This document shows positions 22,506-34,149 of a stretch of DNA of 64,000 nucleotides, piece by piece. The notes below the pieces were generated by a model. The model searched no databases and was not told where the DNA came from. It saw nothing but the letters and a program-made list of their open reading frames with translations. The stretch is from Prinsepia uniflora (taxonomy: Eukaryota; Streptophyta; Magnoliopsida; Rosales; Rosaceae). The stretch is taken from contig CM064871.1 of assembly GCA_032719365.1 (NCBI GenBank), forward strand, positions 55,752,725-55,816,724, in the 5' to 3' direction. A program made the position numbers and the translations under genes. Each line of letters begins with the position of its first letter. The first letter of the stretch is position 1.

Positions 22506-22939
22506 ATTATTACTTCTCAGCTCCTTGCCAGACAATTGGGACACGCTTGTGGTTTCATTGAGTAATTCAGCACCACAAGGTGTTTTAACATTAAACATTG
22601 TAAAAGATAGTATGTTCAATGAACAGTCAAAAATGAGGGAACAAGGGATGCCGATAAACTTTTAGGCGATTGTCACAGAATATCATGGAAGAAGCAGTAA
22701 CAAAAACTCCACATCATAGACAAGTCGAAGGGCAGGTCAAGAGACAAGTTCAGAGGAAAATCGAGGAAGAAAAGAGACATAGAATGTTACCATTGTGGCG
22801 AGAAAGGCCACATGAAGAAATAATGCAGGAAGCTCAAAAGAGAACAACATGAGAATGGTGATGTAACCGCTACCATTGTTCATGGAGATGAGGTAATCTT
22901 TGTTTGTGATGTTGGTCAAGCTAATTTGACATCACAAGA

Positions 22940-25900
22940 TACATGTTGGGTCATGGATTCTAGTGCATCATTCCATGTAACCTCATAGAGGGATTTCTTT
23001 ACCTTTTATACAAGCGGTGATTTTGGTCATGTGAGGATGGGGAATGATAATAGATCCAAGATTGTGGGAAGATGAGATGTTTTCTTTGAAACAAACATTG
23101 GTTGTCGCCTAACCGTGAAAGATGTGAGACATGTTCCTGATATGCTTCTCAGTCTAATATCCACAGGAATGCTAGACGAAGAAGGATATACTAGTGTATT
23201 TGGGGGTATGAGTTGGAAGCTAACGCGAAGTTCCCTGGTGATATCCCGAGGTAAGAAAGTAGACTCTCTTTATGTGATAGAAGCTAAAGTCAATAATGGG
23301 TGTATTAATGCTCTCGAAGAAGACTCCTTAGTCGAGCTATGACACAAACGGCTCAGATATATGAGTGAGAAGAGGCTTCAAATTTTAGCCAAAAGAGAGA
23401 CATTAGCAGGGTTGAAAGGAAAAGGTATGTCTCTTAAACTATGTACACACTACTTGGCTGGAAAGCAACATAGAGCTTTTTTCCATTACCTCCCACATAG
23501 AAGACTCAATGGTTTGGATTTGGTGCATTCTGATGTTTGTGGTCCCATGACCACTACTACTCATGGAGGTGCAAGGTATTTTGTTACCTTTATTAATGAT
23601 CACTCTAGGAAGGTGTGGCATATGCGCTCAAAACAAAAGATCAGGTGTTTGAAGTGTTCAAACAATTTCATGCTAGTGTTAAGCGAAAAACTGGCAAAAA
23701 GTTAATGTGTGTTCGTACTGACAACGGAGGAGAATATATGAGAGCTTTCAGACATTATCGCATGAGTAATGGAATCAGACATGCACGATCTGTTCCGAAA
23801 ACTCCTCAGCACAATGGAGTGGCTGAGAGGACGAACAAAATTATTATTGAAAGGGTGAGAACAATGTTATCTCAAGCCAAGTTGGATAAGAGCTTTTGGG
23901 GTGAAGCTCTAATGACTGCAGTTGATTTGATCAACTTATCCCCTTCAACTCCGTTGAATAGTGATGTTCCAAAAACAATTTGGACAGGTAAAGATGTATC
24001 TTACAACCATCTGAAGGTTTTCAGTTGTAGAGCATTTGTTCACATTCCAAAAGATGAGAGATCGAAGCTCGACTCCAAGTCGAAGGAATACATTTTCTTA
24101 GGATATAGAAATGAAGAATTCGGGTACAGGCTATGGGATCCTGTCAAGAAAAAAAGATTGTTAGTAGCAGAGATGTTATCTTCTTTGAAGGTCAGAATAT
24201 TGAAGATATTCAGAAAGGTGTAAAGCCTATTAGTCCTAGAGAACATCCAATCAAAGTGGTGGATGGTAATAAAAGTGGTGGTACTAATGATGATATGGCT
24301 GAAGATTACGAGGATGAAAAACAAGATCCATAGGAGCAAAATATGGCACCTCAGTTAAGAAGGTCGGGAAGGATACCTAAACTGCAAACCAAATATCCTG
24401 CAATAGAATATGTACTACTCACTGATGGGGAAGAACTAGAGTCTTATGAAGAAGCTCTGCCGAATAACCACAAGGGGGAGTGGTTGAAAGCCATGCAAGA
24501 AGAAATGCAATCATTGCATGAAAACCAGACTTATGAGTTGGTAGAGTTTCCGAAAGGTAAAAGAGCACTCAGAAACAAATGGGTGTACAAGCTGAAGACT
24601 GAGGAGAATAACTCATGACCCAGGTACAAGGTAAGGTTAGTCATGAAAGGTTTCAGTCAAAAGAAAGGTATTGATTTTGAAGAGATATTTTCACCCATGG
24701 TGACGATGTCATCCATCCGGATGGTGCTTGGCTTGGCTGCAAGTTTGAATCTAGATGTACAAGATCTAGATGTGAAGACTGCGTTTCTTCATGGAAACTT
24801 AGAAGAAGAAATTTACATGGAGCAACCAGAGGGATTTAAAGTGAAAAACAAAGAAGATCTAGTATGTTGGCTGAAGAAGAGTCTATATGGACTAAAGCAG
24901 GCGCCACGTCAATGGTACAAAAGATTTGACTCCTTCATGATTGAGCATGGATACCGAAGGACTACTTCTGATCATTGTGTCTTTATCAAGAGATTTCTTG
25001 ATGGTGAATTTATCATACTACTTCTGTATGTTGATGATATGTTGATTGTAGGACAAAACATTGACAAGATTAATAAATTAAAGAAGGAATTGAGGAAGGC
25101 TTTTGCTGTGAAAGATTTGGGACCCGCAAAGCATATTCTTGGTATGACCATCTCGTGTATCGGAAGGAAAGGAAACTGTGGTTATCACAAGAAAAATATA
25201 TCGAGAAAGTATTGGAGCGGTTCCACATGGAGAAAGCAAAGGCAGTTGCTACTCCCCTTGCTAGTCACTTTACGCTTAGCTCGAAGTAAAATCCTACATG
25301 TGAAGCAGAGAAAGAAGAAATGGCTATGGTGCCATACTCATTAGCAGTGGGAAGTCTGATGTATGCAATGGTGTGTACAAGACCAGACATGACACACACA
25401 GTTGGCATGGTAAGCAAATTCTTATCTAAACCAGGTAGAGAACATTGGAACGATGTGCAGTGGATTCTCAGATATCTCAGGGGTACTTCAAAAATGAGTT
25501 TATGTTTTGGAAGTGGAAATCCTGAACTGATTGGCAATACAGATGCAGATATGGCAGGAGATCTTGATTCTAGAAAATTTACTTCCAGACACCTGATTAC
25601 ATTTTTAGGGGGAGCAGTTTATTGGGAATCAAAAGTTACAAAAATGTGTTGCTCTTTCAACTACGGAGGTAGAGTTCATTGCAGCTACAGAAGCTTGCAA
25701 AGAAATGCTAAGGATGAAGCAGTTTCTGCATGAGTTAGGGCAAGAACAACAGAAGTACGTTGTGCATTGTGACAGTCAGATATGATGACCAAGTCCTTAC
25801 CTACGGACAAGTACATCAAAGCATATTGATGTGCGATATCATTGGATACGTAATGTGTTAGAGTCCAATCAATTAAAGTTTGAGAAGATCCATACTGACG

Positions 25901-25991
25901 ACAATAGCTCAAATATGATGACCAAGTCCTTACCTAAGGACAAGTACGAGTTCTGCAGATTAGCAGCTGGACTGATGGAGCTCTCCACTTA
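22940..25991 (+). pseudogene. Copia pol (protease, integrase, RT, RNase H), decayed
   Basis: Protease: WVMDSSASFHV near 22950, where the usual catalytic Asp-Ser-Gly is Asp-Ser-Ser. GAG-pre-integrase follows at about 23320-23460. The integrase core spans about 23520-24200 with LVHSDVCGPM, VRTDNGGEYM and the QHNGVAERTNK region giving the Asp-Asp-Glu triad. RT spans about 24440-25200 with LYVDDM at the active site; RNase H about 25540-25990. Stops or frameshifts occur near 23341, 23620, 24220, 24333, 24616 and 25190. In the RNase H part, about 35 bp (ATATGATGACCAAGTCC…) at about 25780-25810 repeat those at 25913-25950 and replace the expected catalytic segment. Confidence 0.88.
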
Positions 25992-25994
25992 ATT

Positions 25995-26008
25995 CGGGAG
26001 GGGGAGAT
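25995..26008 (+). promoter_or_regulatory. Polypurine tract of the Copia element
   Basis: CGGGAGGGGGAGAT lies directly before the TGATGAGTG start of the 3' LTR. Confidence 0.85.
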
Positions 26009-26474
26009 TGATGAGTGTCCCTACTTAATTGGAGGAAGAAGAAAAATTAATAAAAAGACATGAAAATAAAGAACGGATGAGACATGAAAAGAGATAATAG
26101 AAAATGAAACAAAATAGAAAATATAATATAAAGTGAAACAAAAAGGTCGGAAAACCTTTATTTCTTTAGCTTCTAAAAGTTTATAAAAGCTTGAGCTTTA
26201 TTCCCTCTCTATCAATCAACAAGAGAAACCAAATTCGTAGAGAATTTGAGAGAAAACCTCATATGTATGTGAGAGATAAATCCTCTTGAGAAAATATCCA
26301 AGAGAGAGAGTTACCCACCAATTTTCGGTGAGATTATTTGTACCCATTATTTTATAGTGGAAGAAATTTAGTGCTTATTTTGTGTGCTTATTTTAATTAC
26401 ACAAAAGTGGGAAAAGTCAGATCCTAGAATAATTACTTAATTTTGGATTTCAATATTCGCCATCTTTCCCAAGA
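26009..26474 (+). repeat. 3' LTR of the Copia element
   Basis: It starts TGATGAGTGTCCC and ends …TTTCCCAAGA, where the terminal CA has mutated to GA. The right-hand target duplication ATTTG follows at once. Confidence 0.9.
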
Positions 26475-26479
26475 ATTTG

Positions 26480-26972
26480 GGCATTGCGTTGGCATCTTAA
26501 ACATGGGAAAGTCCTCGATCATGAGAGAGGTAAGAATACTTAAGCAGTTTTACTACTAAAAACGGTGTACATTTATTTTTCTTGGTTAAAAACTTAATGC
26601 TAGCCAAGTTAAACTATTTTTCTGGTGTACCGAATACACGCACTCACTTTTCATAGTTAAATGAATTATTTTGATAAATCGAATGAACGAAAAGTTATTC
26701 GTTGTAATAAGGTAGCTGCCATCTTAGCCAACAATGGAATGAAACCTACAACATAACTTACCTCATTTTTTTTCTTTAATCATGGAAAAATTTGCTTCAT
26801 AATCGTAGAAATTCTTCAGCATTTCAATGCTAATTGCACCGAGATTATTTAAGATAAAACCTGGGCAGATTGCATTGATATCATGGATCTCAATCATGTT
26901 AAACTAGAAAACTATCTGATTCTCTAATTCTCCATCCATAAATACATATATGATGCATGCATATTTCCATTT
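26480..26972. other. Intergenic DNA, 3' side of the ABCB pseudogene
   Basis: No coding or repeat feature is seen. It should include the former 3' untranslated region and poly(A) site of the minus-strand transporter gene, but I cannot point to a specific signal. Confidence 0.5.
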
Positions 26973-29900
26973 TTATAATCTTAGTTGGTTGGGAAAATGG
27001 CGTGCAGACTGATTGCTTTGTAGTTTCACCAAAGAGTAATAGGCACCGCCATTTCCAATTGCAAGTAAGTCAGTGTGTGATCCTTTTTCTGCTACCTTCC
27101 CATTGACAATCACAGCTATGGAGTCTGCCTTTTGAATTGTGGCCAACCTGTGAGCTACAACCACACATGTCCTCCCCACCATCATCTTCTCCAACGCGTC
27201 TTGGACTAAATTCTCAGACACACTATCGAGGGCACTGGTTGCTTCATCCAACAGAAGAATCGTAGGGTTCTTCAAGATTGCTCTTGCAAGTGCTATCCTC
27301 TGCGTCTGCCCTCCTGATACCTGAACCCCTCTTTCTCCACAGTAAGTCTCGAATCCCACTTTCATTGAGCTGCAATATTTCAAAGCATAGTAAATTATAG
27401 CCATATAATGAGTTAAACTGTTAAGGGAAATTTAAACTTAAATGCACAAGAAAATATATCTATTTATGTTCATGTCTAAGGTAAATATATAGATGTTAAA
27501 TGTGCTTATAATATGGAAACCATCCCTTCATTTGGGAAGGATCTCGCCTCTTCTCTCTCTCATTTTTTCTTTCTGATTAAGATGAATCATGTACATGTTT
27601 GCATTTTTAGTGCATGTGTATGTCATCCCTTCATCAATAAAATGTATATATTGCAATGGAGAAAAAGAATGTAGCTTTGTACCTTATAAATTCATGAGCA
27701 TTGGCAAGCCTTGCAGCCTTCCTTACTTCACCAACTGCTGCATCTTCGTTACCATACACAATGTTGTCATGCATGGTTCCTCCAAAAAGAGTGGGCTCTT
27801 GGCTTACTAAAGCAATTTTTAATCTCAACTTCCTTAAATTGTAGAGCTTGATTTCACTTCCATCTATAGATACTGATCCATTCAAAGGGTTGTAGAACCT
27901 TTCAATCAAGCCAATCACAGTGGATTTTCCAGAACCACTTTGTCCTACCAGTGCCATTGTTTTTCCAGCTTCTATTTTCAGATTCAACCCCTTAAAGATC
28001 ATCTGGTCTAGCCTTACCGGGTAAGCGAACACAACATTTTTGAGCTCTATGTGACCTTTGAAAGTCTTTTTGATCCCTTGAAGCTCTTGAGAAGATATTT
28101 GACTTTCTCTGTCTAAGATAGAAAATATTGATTTGATGGCTCTGCCTCCTCTGGCTATATCAGAGGTCATGCTTCCTTCATCTGCAATGTTTTTACTGGT
28201 GCTCATCAACACGAAAAAGACCTGAAATAATTGTTTCACGGTTACTAAATTCTTATTCATTAGCCTCCCACCATACCAATATGTCAAGGCTATTGCAGCT
28301 ATTGTCAAAAATTGAGAGCTGAACAAACCGCAACCTGAAATCCATGATTGCTTGATGTTTTCCCTCTGCTGCCCTCTCATTGCATCTCCAAATAGATTTA
28401 GTATTCATCTTTGACAGGAAAATGCAGTGATTGTTCTGTGGTTGAAAGTAGCTTCGCTTGCTAATTGACTGCCCTCAGCCTGTGCTTTATGTCCTTTAAT
28501 AGACACACTCTTCATTAGAACACTTCTTGAGTAAAAGCTTCCAATAAGCAAAGGCTGCATAGCAATCATAACAATGGCGATCCTCCAAGTGACTATAAGC
28601 CCAATGACAAAAGCGATGGAGCCACTAAAGAAAACCTGAACCAACAATGATATTCGGTCAGCAGTTAGAGATCTAACCATGTTTGCTTCGGTGGTTAACC
28701 GTGCACAAATGGCGGCACTTGTGTTATCATATTGATCAAACCATCCTATCCCAAAAGTGAGAATTTTTTCGAGCATTTGCATGCGAACCCTTTTGGATAG
28801 ACTCTCTCCCATGACTGCGAAATTGTAGTGTTGGGTGAGATTTGCAATGAAGCTGAAGACTGCTAGGCCTAAGAAGATATAACAGTAGAATCTGGTTTCT
28901 GATATGATGATGGAATTGTCTGTTTTGAAGTAAACTGTTATAACCGTCCCTAAGCAATAGGCAAGAGTTGGCTGAATGGCTCCGAAACCAGCTGCCTCGA
29001 CACCCTAGCATTGCCTGCTTCCACTCGGGCTCATTCATTTTCAATAAATGCCTTGGGGAAGGTGAAGAGGAAGAGAAAGAGCTGTCTTGTGACAAGTCAT
29101 CATCGTCTAAGTCATCATAGTGTGCTTGGAAGGAGTTTGCAATGCTGATAGAAAATATTGGGGTGAGTGGATACGCAGGGCTGTTTTGCCAGCTCGATCT
29201 TGCAGTTGTTAGGGCAGGGCTGTTTTTCCAGCATGATCTCATAGCGTTTGGTGTCTGTGGAGTTCGCGGCTGATATGGTATGTTAGGGTTGTCATTGTGC
29301 ATCGCTTGTTGCTGGAATTGAAGCATCTCGCTGTAGGCTCCACCTTCTCCATTGTTCTTGTGGATCAAGTCGTCATGAGATTCCATTTCTACCACTCAAC
29401 CAGATTGAAGAACAAAAATCACATCAGCCTTGTGAATTGTGGTGAGGTGGTGAGCTATGACGACTGTTGTTCTTCCTAGTAAAGCTTGGTCCAATGCTTC
29501 TTGCACAACTTTCTCAGACTGAGCATCCAAAGCACTTGTGGCTTCATCAAGCAAGAGAATTTTCGGGTCTCTGATGGTTGCTCTTGCTATCGAAATCCTT
29601 TGCTTTTGTCCTCCAGACAGTTGAACTCCAAATTGCCCAACCTGAAGTGAACATAAACAATTTAAGTCACGAATACATTGAAATAATAGCACTATTTTTG
29701 TTTTGAAACTTAACGACTAAATATTGATTGTATACGTGAGTGTCATATCCAAGAGGTAACTTAGCAATGAAGTCATGTGCATTTGCTGCCTTAGCTGCGC
29801 TCACGATGTGTTCCATTGAACTATTGAAGTTCCTTCCTTTCCAAACAAAATGTTCTCTTTTATGGATGTTGCAAAGAGAATTGGCTCTTGATTCACCAGT

Positions 29901-31188
29901 CCCATCTGTGATCTCAACCAGTGCAGCTGAAACTTCTTTAACGTGTACCCATCAAGAAGAATGTCTCCTCTTACTGGATCATAAAATCTTTCGAGTAATG
30001 AAATGATTGTTGATTTTCCAGAGCCACTACCTCCAACAAGACCCATTATTTTACCATCTTGGACTTTAAGACTGAGCCCTCGAAGAACTCGTGTATCAGG
30101 TCTTGATGGATAGCAGAACTCAACCTTTCTAAACTCAATGTCGCCTTTCACGAATGGTAAAACTTTTCCCCTTTCATCCTCAGAGTCGATAGCTGGAATT
30201 CGGTTGATTGTTTCAAAGATTTGGGCAACAGCAGCAGTAGCCTGCGTGATGAAAGCGAGATTTGGAAGAGCATTCATGATGGCCCTGAAGATACAAGATT
30301 GAAAAAGTGAGTTAAGCCAAATAAGTGATCAAAAGAGATTGAGAAAGGAAAAAGTAAATACTCACAATCCTCCCAGAATTACACAGATTCCAGAAATTAA
30401 AACAGGGCAACCTTTTTCCCCTCTCTCGCTAACAAGTTTTCTACCAACCCAAGCTTGAAAAGCCCAAGCAGCATAAATCATTCCCATGCTTCCCCATCAG
30501 CAATCCCTTTGTGAAACCTTGCTTGATGCCAAGTTGAGCACATTTTTCAAGAGCAATGGTATATTTTTTCATTGTTTGGTTCTCCCCTACGTATGAATAA
30601 ACTGTTCGAATTGATGAGATTGCTTGTTTTGCAATCCCACCAGCAACCACATAGGCGCCATTTGCCTTAGCTCCCAAGTCTTTGAGTACTTTCTCAAATC
30701 CAATTCCTGGAATCATAAACATGAGGGAAAACGGAAGCGCGGCTAGTGCCAGCCTCCAAGAAAGCACAAACGCAACGGGAAAGCAGAAGATGAACGATGA
30801 GAGGTTAGCCAAGAAGTTTGGTATCTGCAAAAGAGAAAATGTGAACAACATATGATTAGTGTCAGAGAGTTTATGAAGGAGAAAAGCATGGCTTGTTAGC
30901 GCAATATAAAGAATCAATTCGAAACCTTTTCAGCTATTGTGTCTTAGATTAAATGAGCATCAGAAGAAATTGTGGATATGACTTGGAAGGTCACGGAAGA
31001 GTTAGCTTGATTGTCGAAGAACGCAACTTCTTGCCTCATGACTGATTTCAAGTATTCCATTCTCATCCGAGACGTGTGTCGTTCACCAGTTCTGGTCCAA
31101 CAAACTCCTTCTGCAAATTACTAAATATTCAATTTCAAGGCCCCCCAAAAAAAAAAACAACAAATGAAAAGAAGATGAATCAGAAGTT

Positions 31189-31385
31189 TGTTGTAAATTG
31201 TATTATGTGATATGTCTATTTATGTAAATGGGCACAAGGGGTAGATAGGTAATTGTACTTATATTAACCCTAACCATATATAAGTGGGTTAATTAGTATT
31301 ATATGATACTCTCTCATTATTCAAGAAGAACATTTCTTTCTCTACCTCCTTCTCTAATTCACTCCCTCCTAAATTCTTCACAACA
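31189..31385 (+). repeat. 5' LTR of the intronic Copia element
   Basis: TGTTGTAAATTG…CTTCACAACA, 197 bp, matching 37498-37694. It is followed at once by TGTTATCAGCAC (31386-31397), the putative primer-binding region. Confidence 0.93.
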
Positions 31386-31540
31386 TGTTATCAGCACAAT
31401 CGTCTCCAAATCGGTGATTGCTCAAGAGAAGGATAAATCCAATCAACACGATCGTCTCCAAATCAGTGATTGCTCAAAAGAATGATAAATCCAATCAAGT
31501 AGGTTTTTTAAATCCAAATTTGATTGGAATCAATAATTAT

Positions 31541-31950
31541 GATGTTTGTAATCACATGAATTAATGATCATTGATATGTTCAATTAAATTATTTGACATA
31601 ATCTTCATGATTTTTCGTTCCATGTTTGTAATCACATGAGTTAATGATCATTGATATGTTCAATTGAATTATTTGACATAATCTTCATGATTTTTTGTTC
31701 CATATTTGTAATCACATGAGTTAATGATAATTCATATGTTCAATTGAATTATTTGACATAATCTTCATGATTTTTTGTTCCATGTTTGTAATCACATGAA
31801 TTAATGATAATTGATATGTTCAATTGAATTATTTGACATAATCTTCATGATTTTTCGTTCCATGTTTGTAATCACATGAATTAATGATAATTGATATGTT
31901 CAATTGAATTATTTGACATAATCTTCATGATTTTTCCGTTCCATGTTTGT
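31541..31950. repeat. About five tandem copies of an ~80-bp unit in the Copia leader
   Basis: Each unit reads GTTTGTAATCACATGA…TTATTTGACATAATCTTCATGA…CGTTCCAT. The copies differ by only a few bases, so the array expanded recently or is kept uniform by conversion. Confidence 0.93.
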
Positions 31951-31974
31951 TTAAATGTTTTTTTTTTCGGAAAA

Positions 31975-32380
31975 TTTGATGTTAATTGTTGAATTGATGG
32001 TTCATCATGAGGTTGCAAACACCATGAATATTTGTTGAATTGATGGTTCATCATGAGGTTGCAAACACCATAATTAGTGGAAAATATAAAAGAAGCTTTG
32101 AGGGTCCATCCTTCCTCACTTTGTGCCACAATTAGTGGAAAAAAGCATTGAGGATCCATCCTTCCTCACTTTGTGCCACAATTAGTGGAAAATAGAAAAG
32201 AAGCCTTGAGAGTCCACCCTTCCTCACTTTGAAAGAAGCCTTGAGGGTTCATCCTTCCTCACTTTGTGCCACAATTAGTGGAAAATATAAAAGAAGCCTA
32301 GAGGGTCCATCCTTCCTCACTTGGAAAATAGAAAAGAAGCCTTGAGGGTCCATCCTTCCTTACTTTGTGCCACAATTTGT
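31975..32380. repeat. Second and third tandem repeats in the Copia leader
   Basis: TTGAATTGATGGTTCATCATG with GAGGTTGCAAACACCAT occurs twice (about 31994-32071). A unit GAAGCCTTGAGGGTCCATCC with TTCCTCACTTTGTGCCACAA then recurs about six times with shortened copies to 32380. The leader between LTR and gag is thus almost entirely repeats. Confidence 0.88.
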
Positions 32381-32670
32381 GGCAATATTTACACAGCTGC
32401 CTCACACAGCCGAATAGAGGGGGACAACAGTTCGAAAAACCCATCATTGACTGGCCCACTTCCATTATTTACTTGTTTGTTTGTTTATTTCATTATTTAC
32501 ATGTTATTTATAAATGTAAATAGACTACTTGTACATACAAGGAACCTGAAGTTTCCTTCATAGATATCCTGAATTATCATACCATGTTATAGAACTTGAA
32601 GTTCTCATTAGTTGCTTATGGATGTATTTTTTCCCAAAGCACTAATATTATTAATTCCTCTTTGTAGAGA

Positions 32671-33784
32671 ATGACACATCTTAACAAACTAGATTTTGAC
32701 GCACTTGACGTTTACAGAAGAAACTATTATCAGTGGACTGAAGATGTGAAGCTTCATCTCATTGCCAAGAGAATCCAGTCAACCATCCAGGACGATAATG
32801 TGGCTTCTTAGCATCAGAAGGCGGACGCTATGATCCTCATTCGGAGGCATATGGATCGCACACTGCAGCGTGAATACCTAGGTCAAGAGGACCCGAGAGC
32901 TTTGTGGGTTTCACTGGCTGATCGTTTCGATCACCAGAAGGACATATTCTTGCCTGAAGCAAGACATGACTGGCATAACATTCGTTTCCAGGATTTTAAA
33001 TCCGTAAATGAATATAATTCTGAGATATACCGTATCCGGTCTCTTCTCAAGTATTATGGGGATGAGCTCACTGAAACTGACCTACTTGAGAAGACTTTCT
33101 CCACATTTCCTACCTCGTGTAGTTTCCTGCAGTAACAATACAGAGAGCGGAAGTTTAACCGGTTCGCGGAGTTGATCACTACTTTGTTGCTCGCTGAAAA
33201 GAACAACATTTTGTTAATAAAGAATGATCAATCCCGACTTCTGTGTACTAGTACAGCACCTTTGCCTGAAGCAAACGATGTTGCACCTCGCGATGCCAAC
33301 CATTAAGTGGAGAAACAGGGATCGTGGTAGAGGTGGAGGATGTAATTGTCCAACACATGGTGCACACCCCTATGACCGGGTCCATGGTTACCTTGCTCCA
33401 CGTGGTCGTGGTAATCGTGGTCTAGGCCCACGTGGTGGACATCCCTATGACCGAGCCCAAGATTACCATGCCCCACGTGGCCGTGGTAACCGTGGTATAG
33501 GTCCACGTGGTGGATATCATGCTCCTCCTGGTTCGCGTGCCCAAAATGAAAGAAACCCTGGTCCGGCCCGTCGCCACCAGAATCAAAACCCACCTGACAT
33601 ATGTTATAAATATGGAGGTCACGATCACTGGTCCCGCACTTGTCGTGCATCAGCCCAAGTTATTGCCCAGTACCATGCTAGTCATGGTACTCGAGAGGCT
33701 AATTTTGCTGCTGGACCAGACCCCGCTGTTACCACCCTTGCCATTGCTGATTTCCAGACTGCATCTAGACATGATGATGATTGA
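32671..33784 (+). pseudogene. Copia gag of the intronic element
   Basis: The ATG at 32671 gives MTHLNKLDFDALDVYRRNYY, the standard start of this gag family. A stop TAG at about 32809 and another at 33133-33135 interrupt it, and frames shift afterwards. The C-terminal part is rich in RGRGNRG repeats. It ends with a zinc knuckle in which the second cysteine has become tyrosine (CYKYGGHDHWSRTC). The product would form virus-like particles; this copy cannot. Confidence 0.85.
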
Positions 33785-34149
33785 ATTATTTACATAAACA
33801 TGGATATGATCGGTGTTTGTGCCATTTTTTTTTATGGATATTGTTTTTTTTACTATATCTGGACATTGTTTGATGATTTATATTTGTTTTGGACTTATTT
33901 TGTCATCTGCTCGAATAATATTTAATCTATTTATTCATTTTTAATAAATGTGACTGTTGATTACTTTAGTTATATTGATAGTTAGGCATGTCAAATGGTG
34001 AAGTTTGTTGTCTAGCCGACAGTACGCACACTATCCTCCGTGATAGGATATTTTGGTTGATGCATCAACGAGGTGGTCCCATGTGACTCTATTGTCCACA
34101 CGCAATGCTGCGTTTGCTAAACTCCTTACCTAAATCATTAAATTAAGGG

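Larger units (their letters stand above)
18890..22860 (+). pseudogene. Copia gag, split by a solo LTR and by stops
   Basis: The N-terminal part (to 19098) reads DGTSSNYSIWKSIMEDIL, typical of plant Copia gag (UBN2-type) domains. Reading continues with several stops to DDELQAL at 19349. After the solo LTR (19355-22505) it resumes in register as LLLSSLPDNWDTLV, which shows the insertion hit an already gag-coding site. A zinc knuckle of CX2CX4HX4C form (CYHCGEKGHMKK, then a stop, then C) is at 22785-22826. The protein would have packaged element RNA. It is not functional. Confidence 0.85.
18420..26474 (+). mobile_element. Copia LTR retrotransposon, decayed, complete ends
   Basis: A full-length element with 5' LTR 18420-18863, primer site 18866, gag, pol and 3' LTR 26009-26474. 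The target duplication is a perfect ATTTG (18415-18419 and 26475-26479). Gene order is protease, integrase, RT, RNase H, which defines Copia. Motifs such as QDLDVKTAFLHG and LLLYVDDM in RT suggest the Tork/Tnt1-like branch. Many stops and frameshifts make it inactive. A gypsy solo LTR (19355-22505) is nested inside gag. Confidence 0.93.

Noticed and set aside
33303..33650. His/Gly-rich minus-strand frame
   Set aside because: It is the antisense shadow of the RGRGNRG-rich Copia gag region.
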